From Mucilaginibacter sp. (GTDB taxonomy: Bacteria; Bacteroidota; Bacteroidia; Sphingobacteriales; Sphingobacteriaceae): 64,000 nucleotides of DNA. The notes below the pieces were generated by a model. It did no database searches. It saw only the letters and a list, made by a program, of their open reading frames with translations, and was not told where the DNA came from. The position numbers and the translations under genes are program-made. Within the stretch, counting starts at the first letter, position 1, and every line of letters starts with the position of its first letter. The DNA lies in the NCBI RefSeq assembly GCF_025359345.1, contig NZ_JANYGQ010000035.1, positions 62,001 to 126,000 on the forward strand, written 5' to 3'. Positions 1 to 7,512 of the stretch are shown piece by piece.

Positions 1-260
1 TCATTACTAACCAGGAAAAAACCTGGATTTTCTGCAGCCGCTGTGTCGCTTTTTGCAAATAAAAACACATCCTCCCTGGTTCCATTAACTGCCTGAATAT
101 AAAAAAGAACGGACTCTTCCTCGGTACGATAGTTTTGAATAAAAACATTTTTAAATGTTATAGACAGGTGGCTTTTATTGCAACCGGACAAGGAAATCGT
201 AATGAAAAGCAAGAAAAATGGAATGCTACATCGTAAGTTCATATTTGTGCGCTTGGTCAT
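1..260 (-). CDS. Lipoprotein, 3' end cut off by window edge
   Basis: A reading frame opens with ATG at 260 and stays open to base 1, giving 86 codons without a stop. It starts MTKRTNMNLRCS, followed by a hydrophobic stretch and the lipobox LSGC at about residues 24-27, so the product should be a lipid-anchored envelope protein. A second ATG at 242 is an equally good start. The visible mature part (KSHLSITFKNVFIQNY onward) matches no family I recognise. It heads a run of small minus-strand envelope genes that continues to the right. The C-terminus is missing, so function cannot be judged. Confidence 0.7.
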   Translation of the reverse strand, partial: MTKRTNMNLRCSIPFFLLFITISLSGCNKSHLSITFKNVFIQNYRTEEESVLFYIQAVNGTREDVFLFAKSDTAAAENPGFFLVSN

Positions 261-438
261 TGGCTTGGCGTTCATCTGCTGAACTGGACCACTTCAGCCA
301 TATAATAAAACTATATTTTTACTGCTGAAAGTTAAAAGTACAGAAATTGTCCAACTATAGTATTACATCGAATAGCAACCATGCTGCCTAAAAGCAGGGC
401 AGTAAATCCGAAGGTCTGGCGGTAGCAAAGGCAACTTA

Positions 439-1113
439 TCATTTCATTGCAATTGTCGACGTTTTACAAGTAAAATAAAACTTCCCACTAACCTGCGCTG
501 TATCTAACATATTTCTAATACCTTTCGTATAGTATTTCGCTGAAGTATACGTTGCAAACCCGGTTAGTTGCTGGCCTTCTTTCATAGTTGGCCTTTCGTC
601 AAGCAAAAGCGTTTGGAATTTACTTTTAACGGTCACTAATCGGGTAAAACTTGTATCTGTCAGCTTTGATTTGAAATAGTCGCCGTCTGTTTCCTCAAAA
701 TACTTAAGGTCGAATTTATCCTCATTCAAATTAATAGTAAACCCAAAGCCGCCAAAAAAACCAGCGGCCACGCTTATCGTTAACGAGTCGCGATGCAATT
801 CGCACTCGCATAAAACTGGGTCGCCTAAATCAAAAGGTTTTTGTACCGGCTTTTGCTTCCCGTTTTCATAGTTGGTTATAAAAATTCGGCCCCGGTTATA
901 TTTAAAAAAATCATGCAATGGCGACTGCGCCTTCGCCATTATGCTGTCAAAGCTTTTCTCGTAGACATTATATGTTTGGAAGTCGTTCAGTTTAGGTATG
1001 TCACCAATGTGATAAGTATGGTTATAGACGTAAGGACTGGATACCTTTACTTTATGTTTACAGGAACAAGTTGCTATAAGAATTGAAAAAACGATAAAGT
1101 TTTTAATGTTCAT
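439..1113 (-). CDS. Putative lipoprotein of unknown function
   Basis: Encodes 224 residues from an ATG. The N-terminus has two lysines within the first four residues, a hydrophobic core (FIVFSILIAT) and a Cys at about residue 17 or 19 (CSCKHK), which reads as a lipoprotein signal with an irregular lipobox. The rest is a mixed alpha/beta sequence rich in Tyr, Phe and Lys, with no catalytic motif or repeat that I recognise. The neighbours on both sides are also small exported proteins on the same strand, so they may form an envelope-protein island. Function unknown. Confidence 0.7.
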   Translation of the reverse strand: MNIKNFIVFSILIATCSCKHKVKVSSPYVYNHTYHIGDIPKLNDFQTYNVYEKSFDSIMAKAQSPLHDFFKYNRGRIFITNYENGKQKPVQKPFDLGDPVLCECELHRDSLTISVAAGFFGGFGFTINLNEDKFDLKYFEETDGDYFKSKLTDTSFTRLVTVKSKFQTLLLDERPTMKEGQQLTGFATYTSAKYYTKGIRNMLDTAQVSGKFYFTCKTSTIAMK

Positions 1114-1159
1114 GTGTTAAGGCTGCTTTAATTCATTGGCTATATCCCAAAGCCATATG

Positions 1160-1393
1160 TTAGTCCCAAGGCTGGTGCACGTTACGAGTGACCGTTTCGG
1201 CAATGTTATTCAAATTACGCACATAAATGGTATCCTGTAAGCACGATATTATCAACATGCTTTTTTCATTGTCGGCAACCCTGATTTTTTGATTAGTCCC
1301 ATCAATTGCCTGGACATTGTACACTTGGGCATTACTTATTTTGCATGCGAGTACGGTAAATAATAGCAAAGCTATGAGCGTGCGTTTGGGCAT
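1160..1393 (-). CDS. Small secreted protein of unknown function
   Basis: Encodes 77 residues. Residues 1-22 form a signal peptide (MPKRTLIALLLFTVLACKIS) with probable signal peptidase I cleavage at SNA-Q, the usual Bacteroidota pattern of Gln after the cut; a Cys at residue 17 makes lipoprotein processing an alternative. The mature part is only about 55 residues and contains a VYNVQAIDGTNQKIRVAD segment typical of small beta-rich exported proteins. It lies about 45 bases from the lipoprotein gene at 439-1113 and could be co-transcribed with it. No family recognised. Confidence 0.6.
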   Translation of the reverse strand: MPKRTLIALLLFTVLACKISNAQVYNVQAIDGTNQKIRVADNEKSMLIISCLQDTIYVRNLNNIAETVTRNVHQPWD

Positions 1394-1473
1394 TGGGCGG
1401 ATTCTTTAATATACTGTTTCCTCAGGGTCAGTCAGAGACGACTCTGCGTTCGACTAATGGCAGGATTAATGTT

Positions 1474-2031
1474 TTATTGATCTTGACTTGCGTCCATTGC
1501 AAATGTGTTTTCTATTTCCGCAATCCATGGAGAGAATAAGGGATTTTTTGCAATCGAGGGGCACATTTTATAGGCTAACAAACGAACTTTTGAAAATAAA
1601 GTATACAACATCAAATTCAAATCCAATATGCTACCTGTAGTGTTTAAGGGTTTGAAACCTGAGATATCATTGTCGTTAAAAATTAAAATATATCTTCCAT
1701 TTTCGGCTTTTTTAAACGACAACAGGCGATCTCCTCCTTGTTCATAAAACCACAAATTGAATTCAACTTTATTATCATCATTGGCAAAACATATGAAGTT
1801 GTGTAATTCTTCCAAGAGTATACATAATTCAACACCTAAATTGATACAACTGTGGTCGCATATTTTTAGAACCAGCACAATTTCCCGCTCATAAAAAGAT
1901 TCGCTCAAATCATAAAGCACACTTGTTATATTTTGATACTCTTCATCAAATTCATATTCCGCGTAATCAATATCGTTAGGTGAAAGCAATCTTTTACATT
2001 CTAAACCTATTATAAAATTTCTGTCGAGCAT
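1474..2031 (-). CDS. Hypothetical cytoplasmic protein
   Basis: Encodes 185 residues from an ATG with no signal peptide or membrane segment. It is acidic and rich in Asp, Glu, Asn, Leu and Phe, with Cys residues scattered at roughly 12, 58, 62, 70 and 80, which is many for a cytoplasmic Bacteroidota protein. I recognise no domain. Base composition is AT-rich relative to the neighbouring sugar dehydrogenase gene, a weak hint of transfer. It is transcribed away from the dehydrogenase gene; the 123 bases between them must hold both promoters. Confidence 0.6.
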   Translation of the reverse strand: MLDRNFIIGLECKRLLSPNDIDYAEYEFDEEYQNITSVLYDLSESFYEREIVLVLKICDHSCINLGVELCILLEELHNFICFANDDNKVEFNLWFYEQGGDRLLSFKKAENGRYILIFNDNDISGFKPLNTTGSILDLNLMLYTLFSKVRLLAYKMCPSIAKNPLFSPWIAEIENTFAMDASQDQ

Positions 2032-2154
2032 ATCTCTATTTCATTATAAGTCACCCCAAATCAGCAGGGTAACAAACTTGATATTACTATTTTCACTTCG
2101 GAAAGTTACAACAAAACCCTAACTTGCATCACCACCTCATACCAAAAAACCTTT

Positions 2155-3396
2155 ATGAAAAATAAATCACTACCCGGCAAAAAAACATTTTTGATTTTAT
2201 CATCCATTGCGGTCATCTTGCTCGCGCTCCCCTCCTACGTACTGCTTAAAAACAAACCGCCGGCAATCATCGACGGGCCAGCCCCCATTACTTTAAAAGC
2301 CCAGCAAATTGCATCCGGTCTGCACGCGCCTACCGCTGCAGCGTTCCCCGTCAATGGTACCGTTTGGATTACCGAGCAGGACGGCAAAATACGACTGGTT
2401 AAAAATGGCAAAATGAGCGCTACCAACGTACTGGATCTGCACAGAATGCTAGTTAATATCAACGATAGCTACGACGAACGCGGCCTGCTTGGCATCGCCC
2501 TGCACCCACAGTTTGCCACTAACCGCAAGTTTTATGTTTTTTACAGCGCCCCTTCCAATGCGTCGAAATCTGACCATAAAGGCACGTTGGCCGAATATAG
2601 GTTACTGCCCAATTCAGATATGGCCGACCCGAAGAGCGCACGCATAGTGCTTACGGTAGAAGAACCAGAATCGAACCACAACGGCGGCTGCATACAATTT
2701 GGGGCCGATGGTTACTTATATATCGGTCTTGGAGATGGCGGCGGCGCGGGCGACAGGCACGGCGACACCGGCAATGGCCAGAAACTGGATACCTGGCTGG
2801 GCAAAATATTGCGTATTGACATTAATACTGAAACCGGCTATAAAGTACCAAAAGATAACCCGTTTGTGGGCAAAGGCAACGCTAAACCCGAAATATGGGC
2901 TTATGGCCTGCGCAACCCGTGGCGCTTTTCGTTCGACCGCGGGTCGAACCAATTGTTTGCGGGCGATGTTGGACAAGATACCTGGGAAGAGGTTGATATT
3001 ATCGCCAAAGGCGCCAATTACGGCTGGCGTTTAACCGAGGGCACGCATTGTTTTAACCCATCATCCGGCTGCTCCACCAAAGGCATTACTATGCCCATAA
3101 CCGAGTACAGCCATAAAGAAGGCATCAGCGTTACAGGTGGCTACGTTTATAATGGCACCCAAATTGCCGCCCTGAAAGCCAAATATGTATTTGCCGATTG
3201 GACAGGCCCCATATTCTACCTTGAAAAAAACGGCGACAAATGGCTACGCGGCAAGGTAACCCTGCAAAACTATCCAACAAATCTAAAAATCACCGCCTTT
3301 GGCGAAGACCCATCCGGCGAGTTGTACGTACTAACCAACCCTGATACCGGGCCTGGGAATACTAGCGGCGGGATGTTTAAGATTGTGAAAAATTGA
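2155..3396 (+). CDS. PQQ-dependent sugar dehydrogenase-like protein (GSDH family)
   Basis: Encodes 413 residues. One N-terminal hydrophobic segment (about 10-32) acts as signal anchor, so the enzyme faces the periplasm. The body is a six-bladed beta-propeller of the glucose/sorbosone dehydrogenase family, related to soluble glucose dehydrogenase and Asd/YliI. Visible family motifs are TEQDGKIR (about 74-81), DERGLLGIALHPQF (107-120), NHNGG with the likely catalytic His175, GLGDGGGAGDRHG (191-203), YGLRNPWRFSF (250-260) and GDVGQDTWEEVD (270-281). Members oxidise aldose sugars with pyrroloquinoline quinone; substrate and cofactor cannot be read from sequence, and PQQ synthesis genes are not in the window. 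It is a single-gene unit followed by intergenic repeats. Confidence 0.9.
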   Translation: MKNKSLPGKKTFLILSSIAVILLALPSYVLLKNKPPAIIDGPAPITLKAQQIASGLHAPTAAAFPVNGTVWITEQDGKIRLVKNGKMSATNVLDLHRMLVNINDSYDERGLLGIALHPQFATNRKFYVFYSAPSNASKSDHKGTLAEYRLLPNSDMADPKSARIVLTVEEPESNHNGGCIQFGADGYLYIGLGDGGGAGDRHGDTGNGQKLDTWLGKILRIDINTETGYKVPKDNPFVGKGNAKPEIWAYGLRNPWRFSFDRGSNQLFAGDVGQDTWEEVDIIAKGANYGWRLTEGTHCFNPSSGCSTKGITMPITEYSHKEGISVTGGYVYNGTQIAALKAKYVFADWTGPIFYLEKNGDKWLRGKVTLQNYPTNLKITAFGEDPSGELYVLTNPDTGPGNTSGGMFKIVKN

Positions 3397-3433
3397 TTGG
3401 TAAGGATTAAGAGTCGAGATAAAAATCTCAAAT

Positions 3434-3541
3434 TGTCATTTCGAGCGAGAGCGAGAAAACTTTGCCATTGAAAGGTATATGCCAAACCTGTCCGCCGTTC
3501 ATATCCGGCGTACAAGTTTTTTCGCTTCGCTCGAAATGACA
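3434..3541. repeat. REP-like inverted repeat (TTTCGAGCGAAGCGA type)
   Basis: Left arm 3434-3462 and right arm 3514-3541 are reverse complements apart from one gap and one mismatch. The arms carry the TGTCATTTCGAGCGA core often seen between genes in Bacteroidota. The 51-base loop is unique. It lies just past the stop of the sugar dehydrogenase gene and could work as a 3' hairpin. No short open frame overlapping it looks real. Confidence 0.85.
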
Positions 3542-3596
3542 TAATTTGTTAATCCTGTATATGTCTGAAGTCCCGCTTGGTTCTTCACTTTTGGCT

Positions 3597-3624
3597 CTTG
3601 ATTCTTGACTCTTGACTCTTGATT
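3597..3624. repeat. Tandem heptamer repeat (CTTGAYT x4)
   Basis: Four consecutive 7-mers read CTTGATT, CTTGACT, CTTGACT, CTTGATT. Similar CTTGACTCTTGATT strings recur at about 8990-9020 and 20232-20248, always between genes, so this is a dispersed intergenic motif rather than a local accident. Confidence 0.8.
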
Positions 3625-3679
3625 CTTTCTTTCCTATATTTAACCCAATAATCATTACAAACCACCTAAATACATTATC

Positions 3680-4177
3680 ATGCCAGACACCGAAAAAACA
3701 CTCCCCGAAAAAGTTATTGAAGCAAGCGAAGCATTCACCAAAACGCTGGAAATGGAAAATGCAGTTGTAAGAAACCAGTTAGATGGCGTCATAAAATCCA
3801 CCATCGATACGCTTCAACAGTTGATTGCACTTTGCAAGGAAGCTGTCGCTATTGGGAATGATGCTATTGATGCCACAGTTCAGCAAACCCTTACCGGCAC
3901 TATACAGCAAGCACTTGCCGATGTTCAGCAAACAACGGCGCAAGTGCCTAAAACAGTTACGCCTGTATTACCTGAAACTGCACCCGGAGAAAGCCCCACC
4001 GGACAGGATTTAGACCAGGCGCTGGTACACGCGGTAGGACTGAGTTATGAAAACGCGGTTAATACGCAGCAACAGGTTAACATAACCCAGCAGGCGGCTG
4101 CCACTATGCTCATATCTACTTTGATAAGTGTGGTAACAGCCGCGTTGGGGATTGCGGTTAAGAAAGCTGAGAGTTAA
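3680..4177 (+). CDS. RebB-like protein (R-body / killing-trait family)
   Basis: Encodes 165 residues. Residues 1-85 are helical and coiled-coil-like (ITDTL-type heptads, many Gln and Ala), followed by a Pro-rich linker (PVLPETAPGESPTG, about 92-106). The C-terminal 60 residues carry the signature I associate with RebB proteins: a helix ending in NAVNTQQQVNITQQAA, then a hydrophobic alanine-rich tail. In Caedibacter the Reb proteins polymerise into R-bodies, coiled ribbons that unroll at low pH and disrupt membranes. No second reb gene (rebA, rebC or rebD) is near, so this copy is an orphan and its role here is unknown. The N-terminal extension is longer than in short RebB proteins. Family assignment is by eye. 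Confidence 0.6.
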   Translation: MPDTEKTLPEKVIEASEAFTKTLEMENAVVRNQLDGVIKSTIDTLQQLIALCKEAVAIGNDAIDATVQQTLTGTIQQALADVQQTTAQVPKTVTPVLPETAPGESPTGQDLDQALVHAVGLSYENAVNTQQQVNITQQAAATMLISTLISVVTAALGIAVKKAES

Positions 4178-4200
4178 AAAGGGGGCTGGTGCTCGATCTA

Positions 4201-4548
4201 CTAATCTCCTCCATACACAAATTTCTTTCCGCTTTTTTTTATAAGAGTCACGACCAACGTGTTTTCGTTTTTTATAATTGAATCGCCCTTTTGAATTTTA
4301 TAACCAAAATTCCAAGTATGATAGAATAGGTGATATGTTTTACCTTTAATTGTTACAAAAGGCCCGGTTACATTAGGAACGCTAACACTATGATCACTAT
4401 ACCTAACACTATCAACCCTGCCATTAAATTTGTACGCTAATAATTTGCCATCACCTTTTTTAATGAAATAACCTGCGACTATCAAAAGTAAAATTGGAGT
4501 TACAACAGCTCCTCCTATTAAGAACTTGATATTCATGGGTATTTTCAT
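4201..4548 (-). CDS. Small single-pass membrane protein, unknown
   Basis: Encodes 115 residues; starts at 4548 or the in-frame ATG at 4536 are both possible. Residues 8-29 form one transmembrane helix, with the remaining 85 residues outside the membrane. That part is basic and beta-rich (GPFVTIKGKTYHLFYHT) and ends KKFVYGGD. There is no lipobox. It converges on the RebB-like gene, with only about 23 bases between stop codons. No family recognised. Confidence 0.6.
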   Translation of the reverse strand: MKIPMNIKFLIGGAVVTPILLLIVAGYFIKKGDGKLLAYKFNGRVDSVRYSDHSVSVPNVTGPFVTIKGKTYHLFYHTWNFGYKIQKGDSIIKNENTLVVTLIKKSGKKFVYGGD

Positions 4549-4671
4549 TTGTCTTTTTTTTACAAAAATCTAATTTGTGATTATTTATCTCAACTGTTGG
4601 AATCGGTTAGTTCTTAAAAATACTAATAATTGCCTGTCGTTTGTTGTCTTATTGAAAATTGGCGAACATCT

Positions 4672-5061
4672 CTATTCTTTCGGCCGCCCAAAAAACAAAA
4701 CATACCCATCAGCATCTTTTACTTCAAACCCGCGCAACCCATCTTCATTGTCCTTAAGGGTTTGGTGAAAGGCTACACCGGCAGCGTTGAATTCGGTAAA
4801 CAAAGCATCAGGGTCGCTGGTGTGGATATAGGCATCCCAGCGGGCCCATTCATGCCGGCTATGGTTGGGTACCGGCATTATATCGGGGGCAATTGCCTTC
4901 AACATAATGGAAATATTATCGCGGCCAACAATGGCCCAAAACGGGTCGCCTTCGGGTCCAATAAACCGAACTTCAAATCCAAGCTTTTTTACATAAAAGT
5001 CTATCGAATCTTTTATATCTGAAATGATAAAGAAAGGCCAAATGTGGGTGAGGTTTGACAT
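4672..5061 (-). CDS. VOC (glyoxalase/bleomycin-resistance) family protein
   Basis: About 129 residues counted from the ATG at 5061 (MSNLTHIWPFF). A GTG-type frame extends to 5091, but homology begins after the ATG. The paired beta-alpha-beta-beta-beta layout of the vicinal oxygen chelate fold is visible: SDIKDSIDFYVKKLGFEV opens the first half and DPDALFTEFNAAGVAF the second, and it closes with GFEVKDADGYVLFFGRP, the usual end with a metal-ligand Glu. VOC proteins include glyoxalase I, dioxygenases and antibiotic-binding proteins; this subtype has no assigned substrate. It is a single gene. Confidence 0.85.
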   Translation of the reverse strand: MSNLTHIWPFFIISDIKDSIDFYVKKLGFEVRFIGPEGDPFWAIVGRDNISIMLKAIAPDIMPVPNHSRHEWARWDAYIHTSDPDALFTEFNAAGVAFHQTLKDNEDGLRGFEVKDADGYVLFFGRPKE

Positions 5062-5339
5062 TGTTTTATGATTTAAAAACGGCCATACCAAACGGCTTAT
5101 CCAAAATTAACAAAAAGCGGTCGTTTCAAAAATAACGGGGCCAATAGTTTTCCAATTTTCTTCGTTGGTTTGCTCTGCATAGGTGTTCGGAAGATTTTTC
5201 AAATTCCCCTCTTGACCGCGTGCAGCCTTAGCTTTTGCGGTGGGGCAGAGAGGGCGCGCCGGACTGTGTAGTAGCAGGGGAGTGTTTTCCGCCATGCAAT
5301 AGCGTAAATGCTTGGTGCAGAGGACACACCCCTCCACCC

Positions 5340-5843
5340 CTCTCAAGGACTACCGTGTACCCACATCTATCATCGCTGCAAAGTCAATGCGCCGTAGGTG
5401 CAATAGGTCGGTAGAAAAATAGTGTCCCCATCAATTTTGCGCCGTAGGTGCAACACTTAACGGACTATTTATGGCTCCTTGTGCAAATAAGCTAGGTGCC
5501 GTACCTACGGCCAATGTCATTAAGTTAAGACAAAAATGCTACTTACCCTCTTTGCGAGCAGCGAAGAGAGGGTCGGCGAGCGAAGCAATGCCGGGGTGAG
5601 TCCTCTCCGCCATGCTTTTACGTCGTGCATTGGCGCCAATGCATTTGCGTTAACGCCGCTTCGACAGGACTCACCCGGTCGACGCTACGCTGGACCTGCC
5701 CTCTCTTCGCTGCGCGGAAAGAGGGCGAAAAAGCTTAACTTAATAACATTGACCTACGGCACGAACTCATTTTCGTGCTTTTTCTACCGACCTTGAACTC
5801 CGATGGAGTTCTGAAAAGATGTGGGTACACGGTAGCTCTCAAG
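5340..5843. mobile_element. MITE-like element, outer copy, with target duplication
   Basis: The body spans 5348-5835. Terminal inverted repeats CTACCGTGTACCCACATCT at 5350-5368 and its exact reverse complement at 5817-5835 enclose it. The octamer CTCTCAAG lies at both sides (5340-5347 and 5836-5843), as expected of a target site duplication, though the left repeat starts two bases inside the boundary. A second inner pair, GGTCGGTAGAAAAA and its complement, lies further in. No transposase is encoded, so it would have been moved in trans. The element is interrupted by a second one. Confidence 0.7.
5512..5751. mobile_element. MITE-like element, inner copy, inserted in the outer one
   Basis: A 240-base element with 18-base terminal inverted repeats: CAATGTCATTAAGTTAAG at 5512-5529 and its complement at 5734-5751, with one mismatch. 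A perfect 9-base duplication ACCTACGGC directly abuts both ends (5503-5511 and 5752-5760). Taking the element and one copy of the duplication out restores a palindrome (GTGCCGTACCTACGGCAC) in the outer element. The inside is itself palindromic, with CCCTCTTTGCG and AGAGAGGG-type arms. No protein is encoded. Confidence 0.8.
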
Positions 5844-5985
5844 ACGGGAACCGCACGTCTCCGCCTTTTTTAATCTTCGGAACACCTATGGTTCGCATTG
5901 CCACAGACCCCTGTCTGTCTCCCCGCAAATAACCTTTGAATTATTTAATTCTTTTCCGGAGAATTTTCAGGAAATTGTGTCGCGT

Positions 5986-7266
5986 ATGAAGCAGGCAAAA
6001 AATAATTGGACGACAGGAAAAAAAATCAGCTTTAGATTTTTCTTTTTACTCCTGGGGCTGACTTCGGCGGTTTGCTGGATTGTGACTATTTACCTTACCT
6101 GTTTTTTCTTAATCCATCATGTTTATAATCCAGCTACCGTGTTTAAGCCGCTCGCGCCTTTTTTATATTGGCTCGACAGCAATATTTACCATACGGGCTA
6201 TAACCCCAAAATACACAGGGAATTTCCGCAAGACAACCATTTTGCCGGGGTATTATATCTTACAGCCTTATATCTATCCATTGCGGGCGCCGCTATTTGG
6301 ACTTTATTTGATGCCAAACGACCAAATTACAACCGGCTTTTTTATTGGTTTACCCTGTACATACGATATGTGTTAGCTATAGTAATTATTATTTACGGTT
6401 TTGATAAATTAATACCTGTTCAAATGCCCCGCCCTGATGTTGCCAACCTGGCGACACCCATCGGGGATTTAAGCCGCTTCCAGGTACTTTGGGATTTTAT
6501 GGGGATATCGCCCGGATACATGATGATGGTTGGCGCCGGCGAGGTACTGGCCGGATTGTGCTTACTGTTTCGCCGCACATTCCTGTTCGGGAGCTTACTA
6601 TTACTGGTGATACTTGTTAACGTGGTTGCAGTAAACTGTTTTTATAATGTACCGGTAAAAACATACGCAACGCAACTGCTGATTTATACATTATTCTTAA
6701 TTATTCCTTACGCGCCGAAGCTTTACAATATATTTTTTAAGGGCATTTCCACCTCCATCCTTCCCGAACAGTATACATTAAACACACGGTTGAATCGAAA
6801 TTTATTAAAGGTGCTATTGATAGTTGTTCCTTCAATACTCATTATTCCTATAGTCATCGGGTTCAGCGGAAGGTTTGCCAGGCAGGCCGAAAACGCCCGC
6901 AACCAAAGGATATACAATGTAATTACCTTCGTTGCAAAAGATACCCTGCCGCCGCTTACAACCGATACCCTGCGCTGGAACCGGCTGATGTTATTTGTAC
7001 AAGGCCGTTATGCGGTAGTATTTAACATGGAAAATCAGCCAATGCAGTTCGAAATGAACACCGACAAAATAAAGAAAACGTTCACATTCCATAACGGCCC
7101 CGACAGTACCAAATGGAATGTATTCAACTATTCGTATCCCGCAAAAAACCAGCTGGAACTCACCGGGAAATGGAAGGGCCAAAACATTGATGTTTTAATG
7201 GAGCAGCAGCCGGTTGACAGCATTCCGTTAAACCGCGAGAAATTAATTTTTATAAATGACGATTAA
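5986..7266 (+). CDS. DoxX-like integral membrane protein with soluble C-terminal domain
   Basis: About 426 residues from the ATG at 5986; a GTG nine bases upstream is an alternative. The N-terminal 290 residues contain about seven or eight hydrophobic helices, including a FRFFFLLLGLTSAVCW segment and the DoxX-like four-helix core (ILIYGFDKLIPVQMPRP onward, then MMMVGAGEVLAGLCLLFRR). DoxX proteins are quinone-linked or redox-associated membrane proteins of uncertain role. The last 130 residues, after the final helix, are soluble (TFVAKDTLPPLTTDTLRWNRL) and probably periplasmic. No operon partner. I cannot assign a reaction. Confidence 0.75.
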   Translation: MKQAKNNWTTGKKISFRFFFLLLGLTSAVCWIVTIYLTCFFLIHHVYNPATVFKPLAPFLYWLDSNIYHTGYNPKIHREFPQDNHFAGVLYLTALYLSIAGAAIWTLFDAKRPNYNRLFYWFTLYIRYVLAIVIIIYGFDKLIPVQMPRPDVANLATPIGDLSRFQVLWDFMGISPGYMMMVGAGEVLAGLCLLFRRTFLFGSLLLLVILVNVVAVNCFYNVPVKTYATQLLIYTLFLIIPYAPKLYNIFFKGISTSILPEQYTLNTRLNRNLLKVLLIVVPSILIIPIVIGFSGRFARQAENARNQRIYNVITFVAKDTLPPLTTDTLRWNRLMLFVQGRYAVVFNMENQPMQFEMNTDKIKKTFTFHNGPDSTKWNVFNYSYPAKNQLELTGKWKGQNIDVLMEQQPVDSIPLNREKLIFINDD

Positions 7267-7512
7267 CCGGTTTCGTGACCCATCGATGCCTTGTAGAAAA
7301 ATGTATAGCAGATGATTTTTGCTATCCTACTACAGCATTGATAATTCGTAGTTGCCGTGAACTATGCTTGTGAAACGAAAAAAGGCATCCTACTCCCGTA
7401 AAACGCCTTCAAATATTTTCTCAATTCCGAAACGGCTTTAGCCCTCTTGAGCGCAGCTAAAAAACAAAGCAAACAGCGAAAAATCGAAATTCCGAAATCC
7501 GAAATTCCTCCC

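Larger units (their letters stand above)
5179..5889. repeat. Outermost inverted repeat of a nested fold-back region
   Basis: The arms at 5179-5196 (ATAGGTGTTCGGAAGATT) and 5872-5889 are reverse complements with one mismatch. Everything between is non-genic repeat DNA. This is the largest gene-free stretch in the window (5062-5985). Short frames inside it, such as 5107-5346 minus and 5536-5796 plus, run across the repeat arms and look spurious. Confidence 0.7.

Noticed and set aside
2699..3034. A 111-codon frame inside the sugar dehydrogenase gene
   Set aside because: It overlaps a well-supported conserved gene in another frame on the same strand; a coding shadow.
3597..3624. A CRISPR array was considered for the heptamer repeats
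   Set aside because: Units are 7 bases, directly abutting with no spacers, and there is no cas gene.
5107..5346. A minus-strand frame of 79 codons in the gap before the DoxX-like gene
   Set aside because: It runs through repeat arms and the duplicated octamer, has no start context and no recognisable protein pattern.
5536..5796. A plus-strand frame of 86 codons over the inner MITE-like element
   Set aside because: It spans the inverted repeats and one insertion boundary; the apparent protein is a translation of palindromic DNA.
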